DNA from: Melioribacteraceae bacterium | Lineage (GTDB): Bacteria > Bacteroidota > Ignavibacteria > Ignavibacteriales > Melioribacteraceae | Direction: 5' to 3' | NCBI GenBank assembly: GCA_027036655.1 | Contig: JALWEC010000211.1 | Span: 1 to 12,658, forward strand | Length of the DNA stretch: 12,658 nt | Shown here: in pieces, positions 1 to 6,214 of the stretch | Numbering within the stretch: position 1 is the first letter of the stretch | Layout of the letters: the number at the start of each line of letters is the position of its first letter | Notes under the pieces: model-generated | What the model saw: only the letters and a program-made list of their open reading frames with translations | Database searches by the model: none | Told to the model about the DNA's origin: nothing | Program-made: the position numbers and the translations under genes

Positions 1-753
1 CCGTACGTCCATATCGTAAGTCGGGAGAATATGAAAATCGGAAAAAAGGAATTCATATCCCACGCCGAGTTTAACGGTCGGCGAAATTAAATCTTTCTTT
101 CCGGTACTCCACGCAACCAACGTAGTGGTAACGTCCATAATGTTTGCGCCGAGCATTAAATGTTTAACGGGATTATACCACGCGCCGACGTCAAAACCGA
201 TTCCGAGGGCGCTGTATTCGGCAAGATTTCTTTTGATTAACTTTACATTCGCGCCCCAGTAGAATTCTTTGCTCTCTCTTTTGGCAAACGTTGCGTAAAG
301 GGCGTAATCTACGTTGGAAAATTCGGTAATTTTGGAGTAGTCCAGTCTCCAGTTCGGATAGAGAAGGTTGTTAATCGAAGCTCCGTTTTCATCAACCTGC
401 GCGTTGCGCGTATCGGGAATTCCGTCGATACCCAAACGGATTAAGGTAACGGCAACCGTCATATCTTTCTGCAACGGAAAAGCCACAGCCGCATAATTAT
501 AGTTTACGAGATTGCCGAAGTGTTCTTCGTGCATTAATGAAATCTGCGGATAATCCAAACGGGCAAGTCCCGCCGGATTCCAATACGCCGCCGTAATATC
601 GCCTGCAACGGCAACCTGCGCGCCTCCCATACCGCTCGCGCGTCCTCCCACGCCGATTGCGAGAAATTCCCCGCCGTATTTTGCAATAGTAGTTTGTGCA
701 ACCGAGAAAGAAGATAACAAGAAAAGAGCCGATAAAATTGAACGCTTAAACAT
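1..753 (-). CDS. PorV/PorQ-family outer-membrane protein, C-terminus cut by window edge
   Basis: I translated this by hand: the frame is open from an ATG at 753 to the left edge, giving the first 251 residues of a longer protein. Residues 1-19 look like a signal peptide (MFKRS, hydrophobic stretch, SVA before Gln20). Residues 33-50 contain IGVGGRASGMGGAQVAVA and residues 57-63 YWNPAGL, the N-terminal signature of the PorV/PorQ family, which are FadL-like outer-membrane beta-barrels. The remainder alternates short polar and aromatic strands, as expected for a barrel. PorV and PorQ proper belong to the type IX secretion system, but Ignavibacteria carry many paralogues of unknown role and no other secretion gene is visible, so secretion cannot be claimed. 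An AGGAG lies 6 nt upstream of the ATG, which supports this start. The gene follows the 813-1703 gene after only 59 bp without an evident terminator, so cotranscription is plausible. Confidence 0.85.
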   Translation of the reverse strand, partial: MFKRSILSALFLLSSFSVAQTTIAKYGGEFLAIGVGGRASGMGGAQVAVAGDITAAYWNPAGLARLDYPQISLMHEEHFGNLVNYNYAAVAFPLQKDMTVAVTLIRLGIDGIPDTRNAQVDENGASINNLLYPNWRLDYSKITEFSNVDYALYATFAKRESKEFYWGANVKLIKRNLAEYSALGIGFDVGAWYNPVKHLMLGANIMDVTTTLVAWSTGKKDLISPTVKLGVGYEFLFSDFHILPTYDMDVR

Positions 754-812
754 AACGCACTCCTAATAAATCAATTAATAAATAAAGTAACACTCTTTTC
801 TCAATAAACCTC

Positions 813-1703
813 TTAAAAAATTAATGAAAACCCGACTTTTATTCCTTCAAATGTAATCGGCGCTTCCGTGCGGAAAGGCCAATTCATATTTTGTTTCTGA
901 AAATAATAGACAAGATAATTTAATCCCGAAACAAGCGCAACATCAATAACCGAGCCGAGCGCGGGACTATCTTGAATTATGCTTCTTGTAAACTTATCGA
1001 GAGCCACTCTCGAAAATCCGTAAAGTATCTCGCTTCCGAAAAATTTCCAAGTCATAAATCTCGGCAGAAAAAGCTGTTCGGTGTATCCGGCGTCAAGCGA
1101 AAGTTTTTCTCCCAATCCGATTTTTATTCCCTGTTCAAAATTCTTCCCGAAATGAACCGTTCCGGTAAAACGATCTAATTTTTCATTTCCCGAAATACAA
1201 GCTCCATCGTAAACCGCCGGACAAACGGTCGAAATCGAGTAATCAAAATTGTAAAGAAAATATCCGGATGAGTAATATGGCGTAATTCCAATCACACCGA
1301 GCCGGTGATGATAACCGACTTCGTTAACCGCCGCCAACCTCCAAACCTCCGTATCGATAGGTAGAAAACCGGCTTCGGAATTATTGACAAATTTATTGGA
1401 AGAATATGCCAACGAAATATATTTCTCAAAATATTTTCCGGCGGGATGTTTTTTTTCGAAAGTTCTGTAGCCCAAATTGATTTGAATCGTTCCGGAATAA
1501 TTAAACTCTACCGGAGCGGGAAGATTTTCCAAATTAAACCGGGCGTTTGAAACTCGCATTTCAATAACGGGATGTCTTTTATGATGCGGGTAGCCATGAG
1601 AATTATTTGTGGAATCGATTAATGAAGCGTTTCCCTCGGGGAAAACCACTCCATTAAGAATAAACAAGAATAAAATCAGTAATATTGTGATTTTATTTTT
1701 CAA
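813..1703 (-). CDS. Unrecognised outer-membrane protein with TTG start
   Basis: This 296-residue protein is not one I recognise. Residues 1 to about 26 form a signal peptide: MKNK, a long Ile/Leu/Phe stretch, then a PEGNA-like cleavage region. The mature part begins with a His/Pro-rich linker (HGYPHHKRHP) and continues with alternating short strands rich in Tyr, Phe and Gly. It ends in GFSLIF, a terminal Phe in a strand-like context as seen in many outer-membrane barrels. A region near residues 230-270 (KFTRSIIQDSPALGSVIDVA) looks helical and is atypical of a pure barrel. Two cysteines lie close together near residues 160-170. The start codon is TTG at 1701-1703; it shares TTGA with the TGA stop of the upstream receiver gene, giving a 4-bp overlap, and no ATG downstream would keep the signal peptide. 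The overlap suggests translational coupling to the receiver. Membrane location is inferred; function is unknown. Confidence 0.72.
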   Translation of the reverse strand: MKNKITILLILFLFILNGVVFPEGNASLIDSTNNSHGYPHHKRHPVIEMRVSNARFNLENLPAPVEFNYSGTIQINLGYRTFEKKHPAGKYFEKYISLAYSSNKFVNNSEAGFLPIDTEVWRLAAVNEVGYHHRLGVIGITPYYSSGYFLYNFDYSISTVCPAVYDGACISGNEKLDRFTGTVHFGKNFEQGIKIGLGEKLSLDAGYTEQLFLPRFMTWKFFGSEILYGFSRVALDKFTRSIIQDSPALGSVIDVALVSGLNYLVYYFQKQNMNWPFRTEAPITFEGIKVGFSLIF

Positions 1704-2119
1704 CCGGTTGTTTTCCCGTAATCGCCGATATCAAAATCATTTTTTTCTTTAAGCGTAGCTCTGACGGCATTGTATAAAGTGTCGTTAGGAACAGGCTTCG
1801 TTAAGAAAACATCAACGCCCGCCTTTTTGGCGTTTTCTCTGTCGCGCTGAAAAGCATGAGCGGAAAGTCCCACTATCGGAACGTCGTCCCCATTTTCCCG
1901 CAGCGTTTTGGTAATTTCCAAACCGTCTTTTTCTCCCCGTAATGAAATATCCATAATAATAACGTCAATTTCTCCGGGCTTATATTTTTCGTTAAATGTA
2001 GTTTCGGAATCGCACGTGGCAATTTCAAATTTTCTCTTGAAGAAGATCCTCATAAAACTTTGGTTTTCAAAGTCATCTTCAACAATCAGCATTTTCGGTT
2101 TTTTGTTCAACTCCGTCAT
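1700..2119 (-). CDS. Stand-alone CheY-like response regulator receiver
   Basis: This 139-residue protein is one receiver domain and nothing else. The acidic pocket is Glu14-Asp15-Asp16 (LIVEDD), the phospho-acceptor is Asp57 (IIMDISL), the switch residue is Ser86 (VGLSAHA) and the conserved lysine is Lys108 (LTKPV). The usual DxxMP after the acceptor is replaced by DISLRGEKDGLEI, seen in receivers related to those of hybrid kinases. There is no output domain; about 15 residues follow the domain. The ATG at 2119 is preceded by AAAGGA with 5-nt spacing, a good Shine-Dalgarno match. It probably works by phosphorelay or protein contact, with a kinase outside the window, since the kinase at 8380-11484 has its own regulator. 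The stop overlaps the TTG start of the outer-membrane protein gene, an unusual partner for a single receiver. The family assignment is firm; the partner is unknown. Confidence 0.92.
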   Translation of the reverse strand: MTELNKKPKMLIVEDDFENQSFMRIFFKRKFEIATCDSETTFNEKYKPGEIDVIIMDISLRGEKDGLEITKTLRENGDDVPIVGLSAHAFQRDRENAKKAGVDVFLTKPVPNDTLYNAVRATLKEKNDFDIGDYGKTTG

Positions 2120-2144
2120 TGTGTCCTTTAGACTTATTTTTATT

Positions 2145-2174
2145 ACAATAATTAAAAAATACTCATTTTGTCAT
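2145..2174 (-). promoter_or_regulatory. Candidate sigma70-like promoter for the receiver operon
   Basis: Read on the minus strand, ATGACA (2169-2174, 5 of 6 to the -35 consensus) is followed after 18 nt by TATTGT (2145-2150, 4 of 6 to the -10). It lies directly after the pepT terminator and about 25 nt before the receiver ATG, where a new promoter is expected. AT-rich DNA yields such matches often, so this is tentative. Confidence 0.3.
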
Positions 2175-2220
2175 AAAAAAAAAAGCTGCCTTAAACATTT
2201 ATTTACTGTATTAAGGCAGC
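2174..2220 (-). terminator. Intrinsic terminator of pepT
   Basis: Two perfectly complementary 10-nt arms, GCTGCCTTAA (2185-2194) and TTAAGGCAGC (2211-2220), enclose a 16-nt loop. On the minus strand the hairpin is followed at once by an uninterrupted run of 11 T (2184 down to 2174). The stem can be extended by an ACA/TGT pairing past a one-base bulge. It begins 24 nt after the pepT stop. This is the strongest terminator in the window and separates the pepT transcript from the receiver operon. Confidence 0.93.
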
Positions 2221-2244
2221 ATACGTAAATTTATCTGATCTATA

Positions 2245-3492
2245 TCAGCTTTTCTCCGCCCAAATCTCCGATAACGTAACAATCATCTTAACCGCCGCTT
2301 CCATATCCTGAATCGCGACATATTCCAAAACCGAGTGGAAATTATGTCCGCCGGCAAAAAGATTTGGAGTGGGAACTCCCATATAGCTTAATTTTGAACC
2401 ATCAGTGCCGCCGCGTATCGCCGATTTAATCGGTTTAATTCCGAGTCTTTCCAAAGCTTCAATAGCATATTGTTCAACCTGAGGATGTTCGTCAACAACG
2501 TGTCTCATATTTCTGTATTGTTCGATTACTTTAAATTTGTAATCGGAGCCGGGGAAATCGGCAACGGCTTTTTTAACCAAGTCCTCAAGCAAATTTTCGT
2601 ACTCAACCAATTTTTCATCAATAAAATCACGGATGATAAATGTCAGTTTCATTTCTTCTTCGTTTCCGCACATTCCCACCGGATGAACGTATCCTTCGCG
2701 TCCTTCGGTTGTTTCGGGAGAAAGATGATCTTTCGGAAGCGATTCGATAAAACGAGCCGCAACTTTCTGAGCGTTTACGAGTTTCCCTTTTGCATAACCC
2801 GGGTGAACATTTTTGCCGTAGAAATAAATTTCCACCGCGTCCGCCGAAAAAGTTTCAACTTCTACTTCGCCGCGCGTTCCGCCGTCAATTGTGTAGGCAT
2901 ACTGAGCGCCTAATTTCTTAACGTCTAATTTTTCGGTGCCGCGACCTACTTCCTCGTCCGGAGTAAAGCAAACGCGAATTTTTCCGTGTTTGATTTCAGG
3001 ATGCGTAATCAAATAATTCATGGCGTCCATTATCTCGGCTACGCCCGCTTTATCATCGGCGCCGAGAAGCGTCGTTCCGTCGGTTGTAATAATATCGAAT
3101 CCGACCAAATCCTTTAACTCCGGATTTTCCGCTTCTTCAATTACTTTTCCGTTTTTCAAAACGATGTCGCCGCCCTGATAATTTTCGATAATATTCGGCT
3201 TAACATCCTTGCCTGTAACGGCGGGAGCGGTATCAACATGAGCGATAAAAGAAACAACGGGAACGTCCTTCTCCGTATTGGAAGGCAACGTAGCCATTAC
3301 ATAACCCCATTCGTCCATCTCGGCATCTGTCAAACCTATTTCCTTCAACTCTTTAACAAGCTCTTTCGAAAGCTCAAGCTGTTTCGGGTCGCTCGGGAAA
3401 GAGGTTGATTCCTCGTCCGATTGAGTATCGTACTTAACATATTTTAAAAATCTGTCTTTTACTGAAAACTGATAATTATCGTCAAACATCAT
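2245..3492 (-). CDS. pepT: Peptidase T (tripeptide aminopeptidase)
   Basis: Cytoplasmic di-zinc exopeptidase of the M20B family that removes the N-terminal residue of tripeptides. The 415 residues match the usual family length. The metal and catalytic motifs are complete: FIAHVDTAP with His85 and Asp87, GADDKAG with Asp146, CFTPDEEVGRG with Glu180 (catalytic base) and Glu181 (ligand), TIDGG with Asp203, and GGHNFHSVLEYV with His386. The C-terminal GGTDGSKL block and the internal lid domain are also present. Two in-frame ATG codons are adjacent (3492 and 3489). AGGAG at 3496-3500 is only 3 nt from the first but 6 nt from the second, so translation may start at the second, giving 414 residues. 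A promoter-like sequence lies just upstream and a strong terminator just downstream, so the gene can be expressed alone; cotranscription from the Bax-inhibitor gene 107 bp upstream is also possible. Confidence 0.96.
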   Translation of the reverse strand: MMFDDNYQFSVKDRFLKYVKYDTQSDEESTSFPSDPKQLELSKELVKELKEIGLTDAEMDEWGYVMATLPSNTEKDVPVVSFIAHVDTAPAVTGKDVKPNIIENYQGGDIVLKNGKVIEEAENPELKDLVGFDIITTDGTTLLGADDKAGVAEIMDAMNYLITHPEIKHGKIRVCFTPDEEVGRGTEKLDVKKLGAQYAYTIDGGTRGEVEVETFSADAVEIYFYGKNVHPGYAKGKLVNAQKVAARFIESLPKDHLSPETTEGREGYVHPVGMCGNEEEMKLTFIIRDFIDEKLVEYENLLEDLVKKAVADFPGSDYKFKVIEQYRNMRHVVDEHPQVEQYAIEALERLGIKPIKSAIRGGTDGSKLSYMGVPTPNLFAGGHNFHSVLEYVAIQDMEAAVKMIVTLSEIWAEKS

Positions 3493-3533
3493 AAACTCCT
3501 TTTTGTATTTAGTATTTTTTATTTGAATAAATA

Positions 3534-3562
3534 AGTATATCCAATTTAGTTTATAAATTCAA
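3534..3562 (-). promoter_or_regulatory. Candidate sigma70-like promoter for pepT
   Basis: On the minus strand TTGAAT (3557-3562) is followed after exactly 17 nt by TATACT (3534-3539), matching the consensus at 4 of 6 and 5 of 6 positions. It sits about 40 nt upstream of the ATG and its AGGAG. Spacing and placement are ideal, making it the best promoter-like match I found. No experimental or comparative evidence is available here. Confidence 0.5.
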
Positions 3563-3599
3563 TTTTTCGGCAATTAGAATTTTTTATTCCGTAAAAGAT

Positions 3600-4313
3600 T
3601 TAATCCCTGCGTCCCATAAAATTTAACATAAAAAGAAACAGGTTAATAAAGTCGAGATAAAGAGTAAGCGAACCGAGCACGGCAAGTTTTTTGAAGTTCT
3701 CGTCGTTTCTATCAAGCATTTGCTCTCCCATTCTTTTAATTTTTTGAGTATCCCAAGCGGTTAGCCCGACAAAAATAATTATTCCGGCATAGCTGATAAT
3801 CCAATTCAATCCGGAACTGTGCATAAAAATATTAACAACCGAAGCGATAATTAAACCGATTAAAGCCATGAATAAATATTTTCCGATCGAGGTCAAATCC
3901 GTTTTGGTGATGTACCCGTAAAAACTTGTTACGCCGAAAGTAAGAGCCGTAACAAAAAAGGTGGCTGCAATCGAAGTCATCGTATATATAAGGAATATCG
4001 ACGAAAGCGTTAATCCGTTAATAAACGAAAAGAGCAAAAAAAGCGTCGCCGCCGTGCCCGACGATAATCTGCGAATTGCGCCGGAAATAGTAAAGACCAA
4101 TCCGAGTTCAATTAGAAATAAAATCCAAACCGTAAATGAATTGCCAAAAATCATTTCCTGAATTGCCGGACTCGCCGCCACGAAATAAGCGGTTAACCCC
4201 GAAACAAACAGCCCGAGCGTCATCCAGTTGTAAACCGAGCGGAGCAGAAGATTTTGCTCTGCTTTTGTTAAAACATTTCCCGATGCGGGATATGCGTATG
4301 AATTATTGAACAT
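3600..4313 (-). CDS. Bax inhibitor-1/YccA-family membrane protein
   Basis: This 237-residue protein is almost entirely hydrophobic, with about seven predicted membrane helices after a polar N-terminus of roughly 25 residues. It carries the family signature GLTAWDTQKIKRM near residues 183-195 and the terminal LYLDFINLFLFML helix. Asp188 and Asp221 fit the conserved aspartate pair that forms the pH-sensitive latch in the Bacillus YetJ calcium-leak channel; that alignment is from memory. E. coli YccA of this family restrains FtsH protease, so either proton-linked cation leak or membrane-protease modulation is possible. The specific role here cannot be decided. The start ATG at 4313 has GGAG about 10 nt upstream, slightly long but acceptable. 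It lies 164 bp downstream of cydC and 107 bp upstream of pepT on the same strand. An inverted repeat upstream (4365-4379) might be an operator. Confidence 0.93.
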   Translation of the reverse strand: MFNNSYAYPASGNVLTKAEQNLLLRSVYNWMTLGLFVSGLTAYFVAASPAIQEMIFGNSFTVWILFLIELGLVFTISGAIRRLSSGTAATLFLLFSFINGLTLSSIFLIYTMTSIAATFFVTALTFGVTSFYGYITKTDLTSIGKYLFMALIGLIIASVVNIFMHSSGLNWIISYAGIIIFVGLTAWDTQKIKRMGEQMLDRNDENFKKLAVLGSLTLYLDFINLFLFMLNFMGRRD

Positions 4314-4364
4314 TTTATATTTTCTCCTTTTTTTATTTTTCTATTAAAAGATAAGAACAGTTGT

Positions 4365-4379
4365 AAACAAAATTTGTTT
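4365..4379. promoter_or_regulatory. Perfect 7-1-7 inverted repeat upstream of the Bax-inhibitor-1 gene
   Basis: AAACAAA and TTTGTTT flank a single A, giving a 15-bp palindrome about 50 bp before the start codon, where an operator would sit. AT-rich composition makes chance occurrence quite possible, and no regulator is implicated. Confidence 0.25.
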
Positions 4380-4450
4380 CTGAAATTTTTTGAATCCTTT
4401 TACAAAAAACCTTGTTCAGATATTTGTTCCCACATATTTTCCGGTAGCGC

Positions 4451-4475
4451 TTCAAATTATAATTTTTAATTTGAA
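4451..4475 (-). terminator. Weak AT-rich hairpin just after cydC
   Basis: TTCAAATTA (4451-4459) and TAATTTGAA (4467-4475) form a perfect 9-bp stem with a 7-nt loop, 2 nt past the cydC stop. The stem has one G-C pair and no T-run follows on the minus strand, so it is at best a weak terminator or an RNA-stabilising 3' end. Read-through into the Bax-inhibitor gene is likely. Confidence 0.25.
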
Positions 4476-4477
4476 AT

Positions 4478-6214
4478 TTATAATTGAAAAATCACCTGGC
4501 GCTGCGCATCCAACATTTTTTTAAAAAATCCGCCTTTTGCAATCAATTCTTTTTCGGTTCCACGCTCAACTATTTCACCTTTTTTCATAACAAGAATTTC
4601 GTCAAACTCCGAAAGCGAAACAAGACGATGAGTAATAAACAGCAAACTCTTTTCTTCCGAAATATTAAGAATGGTTTTTATAATCTTTTGCTCGTTTTCC
4701 GAATCGAGATTGGCTGTCGGCTCATCAAAGACCAATATTGGCGCGTCTTTTAAAATCGCCCGCGCTATTGCCAGTCGCTGTCTTTCGCCGCCGCTGATTT
4801 TTGAACCTCCCTCGCCGAGCCAAGTTTTTAATCCGTTGTGTTTTTCAAAAAAAGTATCGTAAACGTTTGCTTTAATCAATGCGGTTGTCATTTCTTCGGT
4901 TGTCGCTTCCGGATTTCCTACTCGAAGGTTATCTTCAACCGTACCGGCAAATATGTGAGTTGATTGCGAAACATGTGAAAACTGTCTCCTTAAAACTTCA
5001 ATATCAATCCGCTTGATGTCGGTTTCGCCCAATAAAATTGCGCCTTTCGTAACATCATAGAATCTTGCGGTCAGATTCAGCAGCGTTGATTTTCCCGAAC
5101 CGCTGGCGCCGACAATCGCAATCTTTTTCTTTTCCGGCAGAGAAAACGACACGTTACGGAGAGCAGAATCATTTCCTTCGGAATATGAAAACGAAACATT
5201 CTTAAACTCCAAATCGTATGATTTAACATTAACAACCGGATTTTCCGAATTTAACACACTCGGAGTTTTATCCGTAATCTCAAAAATTCTGTTTGCCGCC
5301 CGCATGCTCGACTCAAAATGCTGCGCCATTGTCGGAATAGGAAGAACCGCTTCGAAGGAAGCCATAGCGCCTACAATCATAACGGCAAGATCAATTCCCG
5401 ATAAAGCGCCGATATTAATTTGAGGAATTCCGACAAGCATAATTCCAATTATTGTCAGATTTAAAACAAATAATATTAATCCTTCGTTAAGCCCGTCAAT
5501 AAAGGACATCCGGAACTGCAATTTATTATACTCTTTATTTAAGCTGTTTATTTCATTCGAGAATTCCTTTTCCTTACCGTAAACTATCAGCTCGGTTAAT
5601 CCGTGAGCCAAATCAACCGAAAGCGTTTTAAGTTTGGAACGAACTTCAATAAATCTTTCCCCGATTACCTTGTTTATCTTTGCGGTAAAAACGGGAACTG
5701 CCACTCCGGCAACGGCAAGAGCAAGCGTAATAATAACGCTGAACATTACGTTAAAAATTCCGAACAAAGTCCACATAAGCGCTGTTATTAAAATTGCAAC
5801 GAAGGGAGGAAAGATTACGCGGATATAAACATGCTCCAAACTCTCAACGTCGGAAACCATTCTAGCAAGGAGGTCTCCGCTTCTGAAATTGCTTAAACCC
5901 GCAGGCGCAAGCGGCCCAATAGATTTATAAAACCAGACTCTGAATTTTGCAAGCAACTTAAATGTTATGTTGTGAGAAATCAATCTTTCGGCGTAACGGA
6001 AAATTCCGCGCGCTATCCCGAAAAACCTAACGCCGACAATGGCTACCTGCAGTTCCCCAACACTCGGATGAAGCGCCGCTTTTGTAATTATGTAAGCGCT
6101 CGTCATCAAAAGTCCGATGCTACTGCCGATTGTTAAAAAACCGGTAAACGCCGCGAGCGCCATCCACCAGCGGTATTCATACGACAGCCTTAATAAACGC
6201 CAAAAGTTTTTCAT
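4478..6214 (-). CDS. cydC: Thiol reductant ABC exporter subunit CydC
   Basis: Half of the inner-membrane heterodimeric ABC transporter CydDC, which is needed to assemble cytochrome bd; exported glutathione/cysteine and haem binding or transport have both been proposed for it. The 578 residues comprise six membrane helices (to about residue 300) and a C-terminal ATPase. Family-specific signatures are RYAERLISHNITF (74-86) and the PAGLSNFRSGDLLARMVSDV-type segment near 104-123. His81 aligns by position with E. coli CydC His85, reported as a haem ligand (from memory). The ATPase has Walker A GASGSGKST (369-377), signature ISGGE (473-477), Walker B ILVFDEP with Glu498, and switch His529. The ATG is embedded in the cydD stop as ATGA, and GAGGTG inside the end of cydD supplies its ribosome binding site, so the two are translationally coupled. 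No cydAB lies in the window. Confidence 0.95.
   Translation of the reverse strand: MKNFWRLLRLSYEYRWWMALAAFTGFLTIGSSIGLLMTSAYIITKAALHPSVGELQVAIVGVRFFGIARGIFRYAERLISHNITFKLLAKFRVWFYKSIGPLAPAGLSNFRSGDLLARMVSDVESLEHVYIRVIFPPFVAILITALMWTLFGIFNVMFSVIITLALAVAGVAVPVFTAKINKVIGERFIEVRSKLKTLSVDLAHGLTELIVYGKEKEFSNEINSLNKEYNKLQFRMSFIDGLNEGLILFVLNLTIIGIMLVGIPQINIGALSGIDLAVMIVGAMASFEAVLPIPTMAQHFESSMRAANRIFEITDKTPSVLNSENPVVNVKSYDLEFKNVSFSYSEGNDSALRNVSFSLPEKKKIAIVGASGSGKSTLLNLTARFYDVTKGAILLGETDIKRIDIEVLRRQFSHVSQSTHIFAGTVEDNLRVGNPEATTEEMTTALIKANVYDTFFEKHNGLKTWLGEGGSKISGGERQRLAIARAILKDAPILVFDEPTANLDSENEQKIIKTILNISEEKSLLFITHRLVSLSEFDEILVMKKGEIVERGTEKELIAKGGFFKKMLDAQRQVIFQL

Noticed and set aside
1..753. Type IX secretion component PorV
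   Set aside because: The family signature is present, but Ignavibacteria have many PorV/PorQ paralogues, the C-terminus is missing and no other secretion gene is nearby; only the family call is made.
2470..2913. Plus-strand 147-codon reading frame opposite pepT
   Set aside because: Antisense shadow of a gene with every catalytic motif intact; no family resemblance.
3563..3599. Possible terminator between the Bax-inhibitor gene and pepT
   Set aside because: Only a 4-bp GAAT/ATTC pairing in AT-rich DNA, with no GC stem or T-run.
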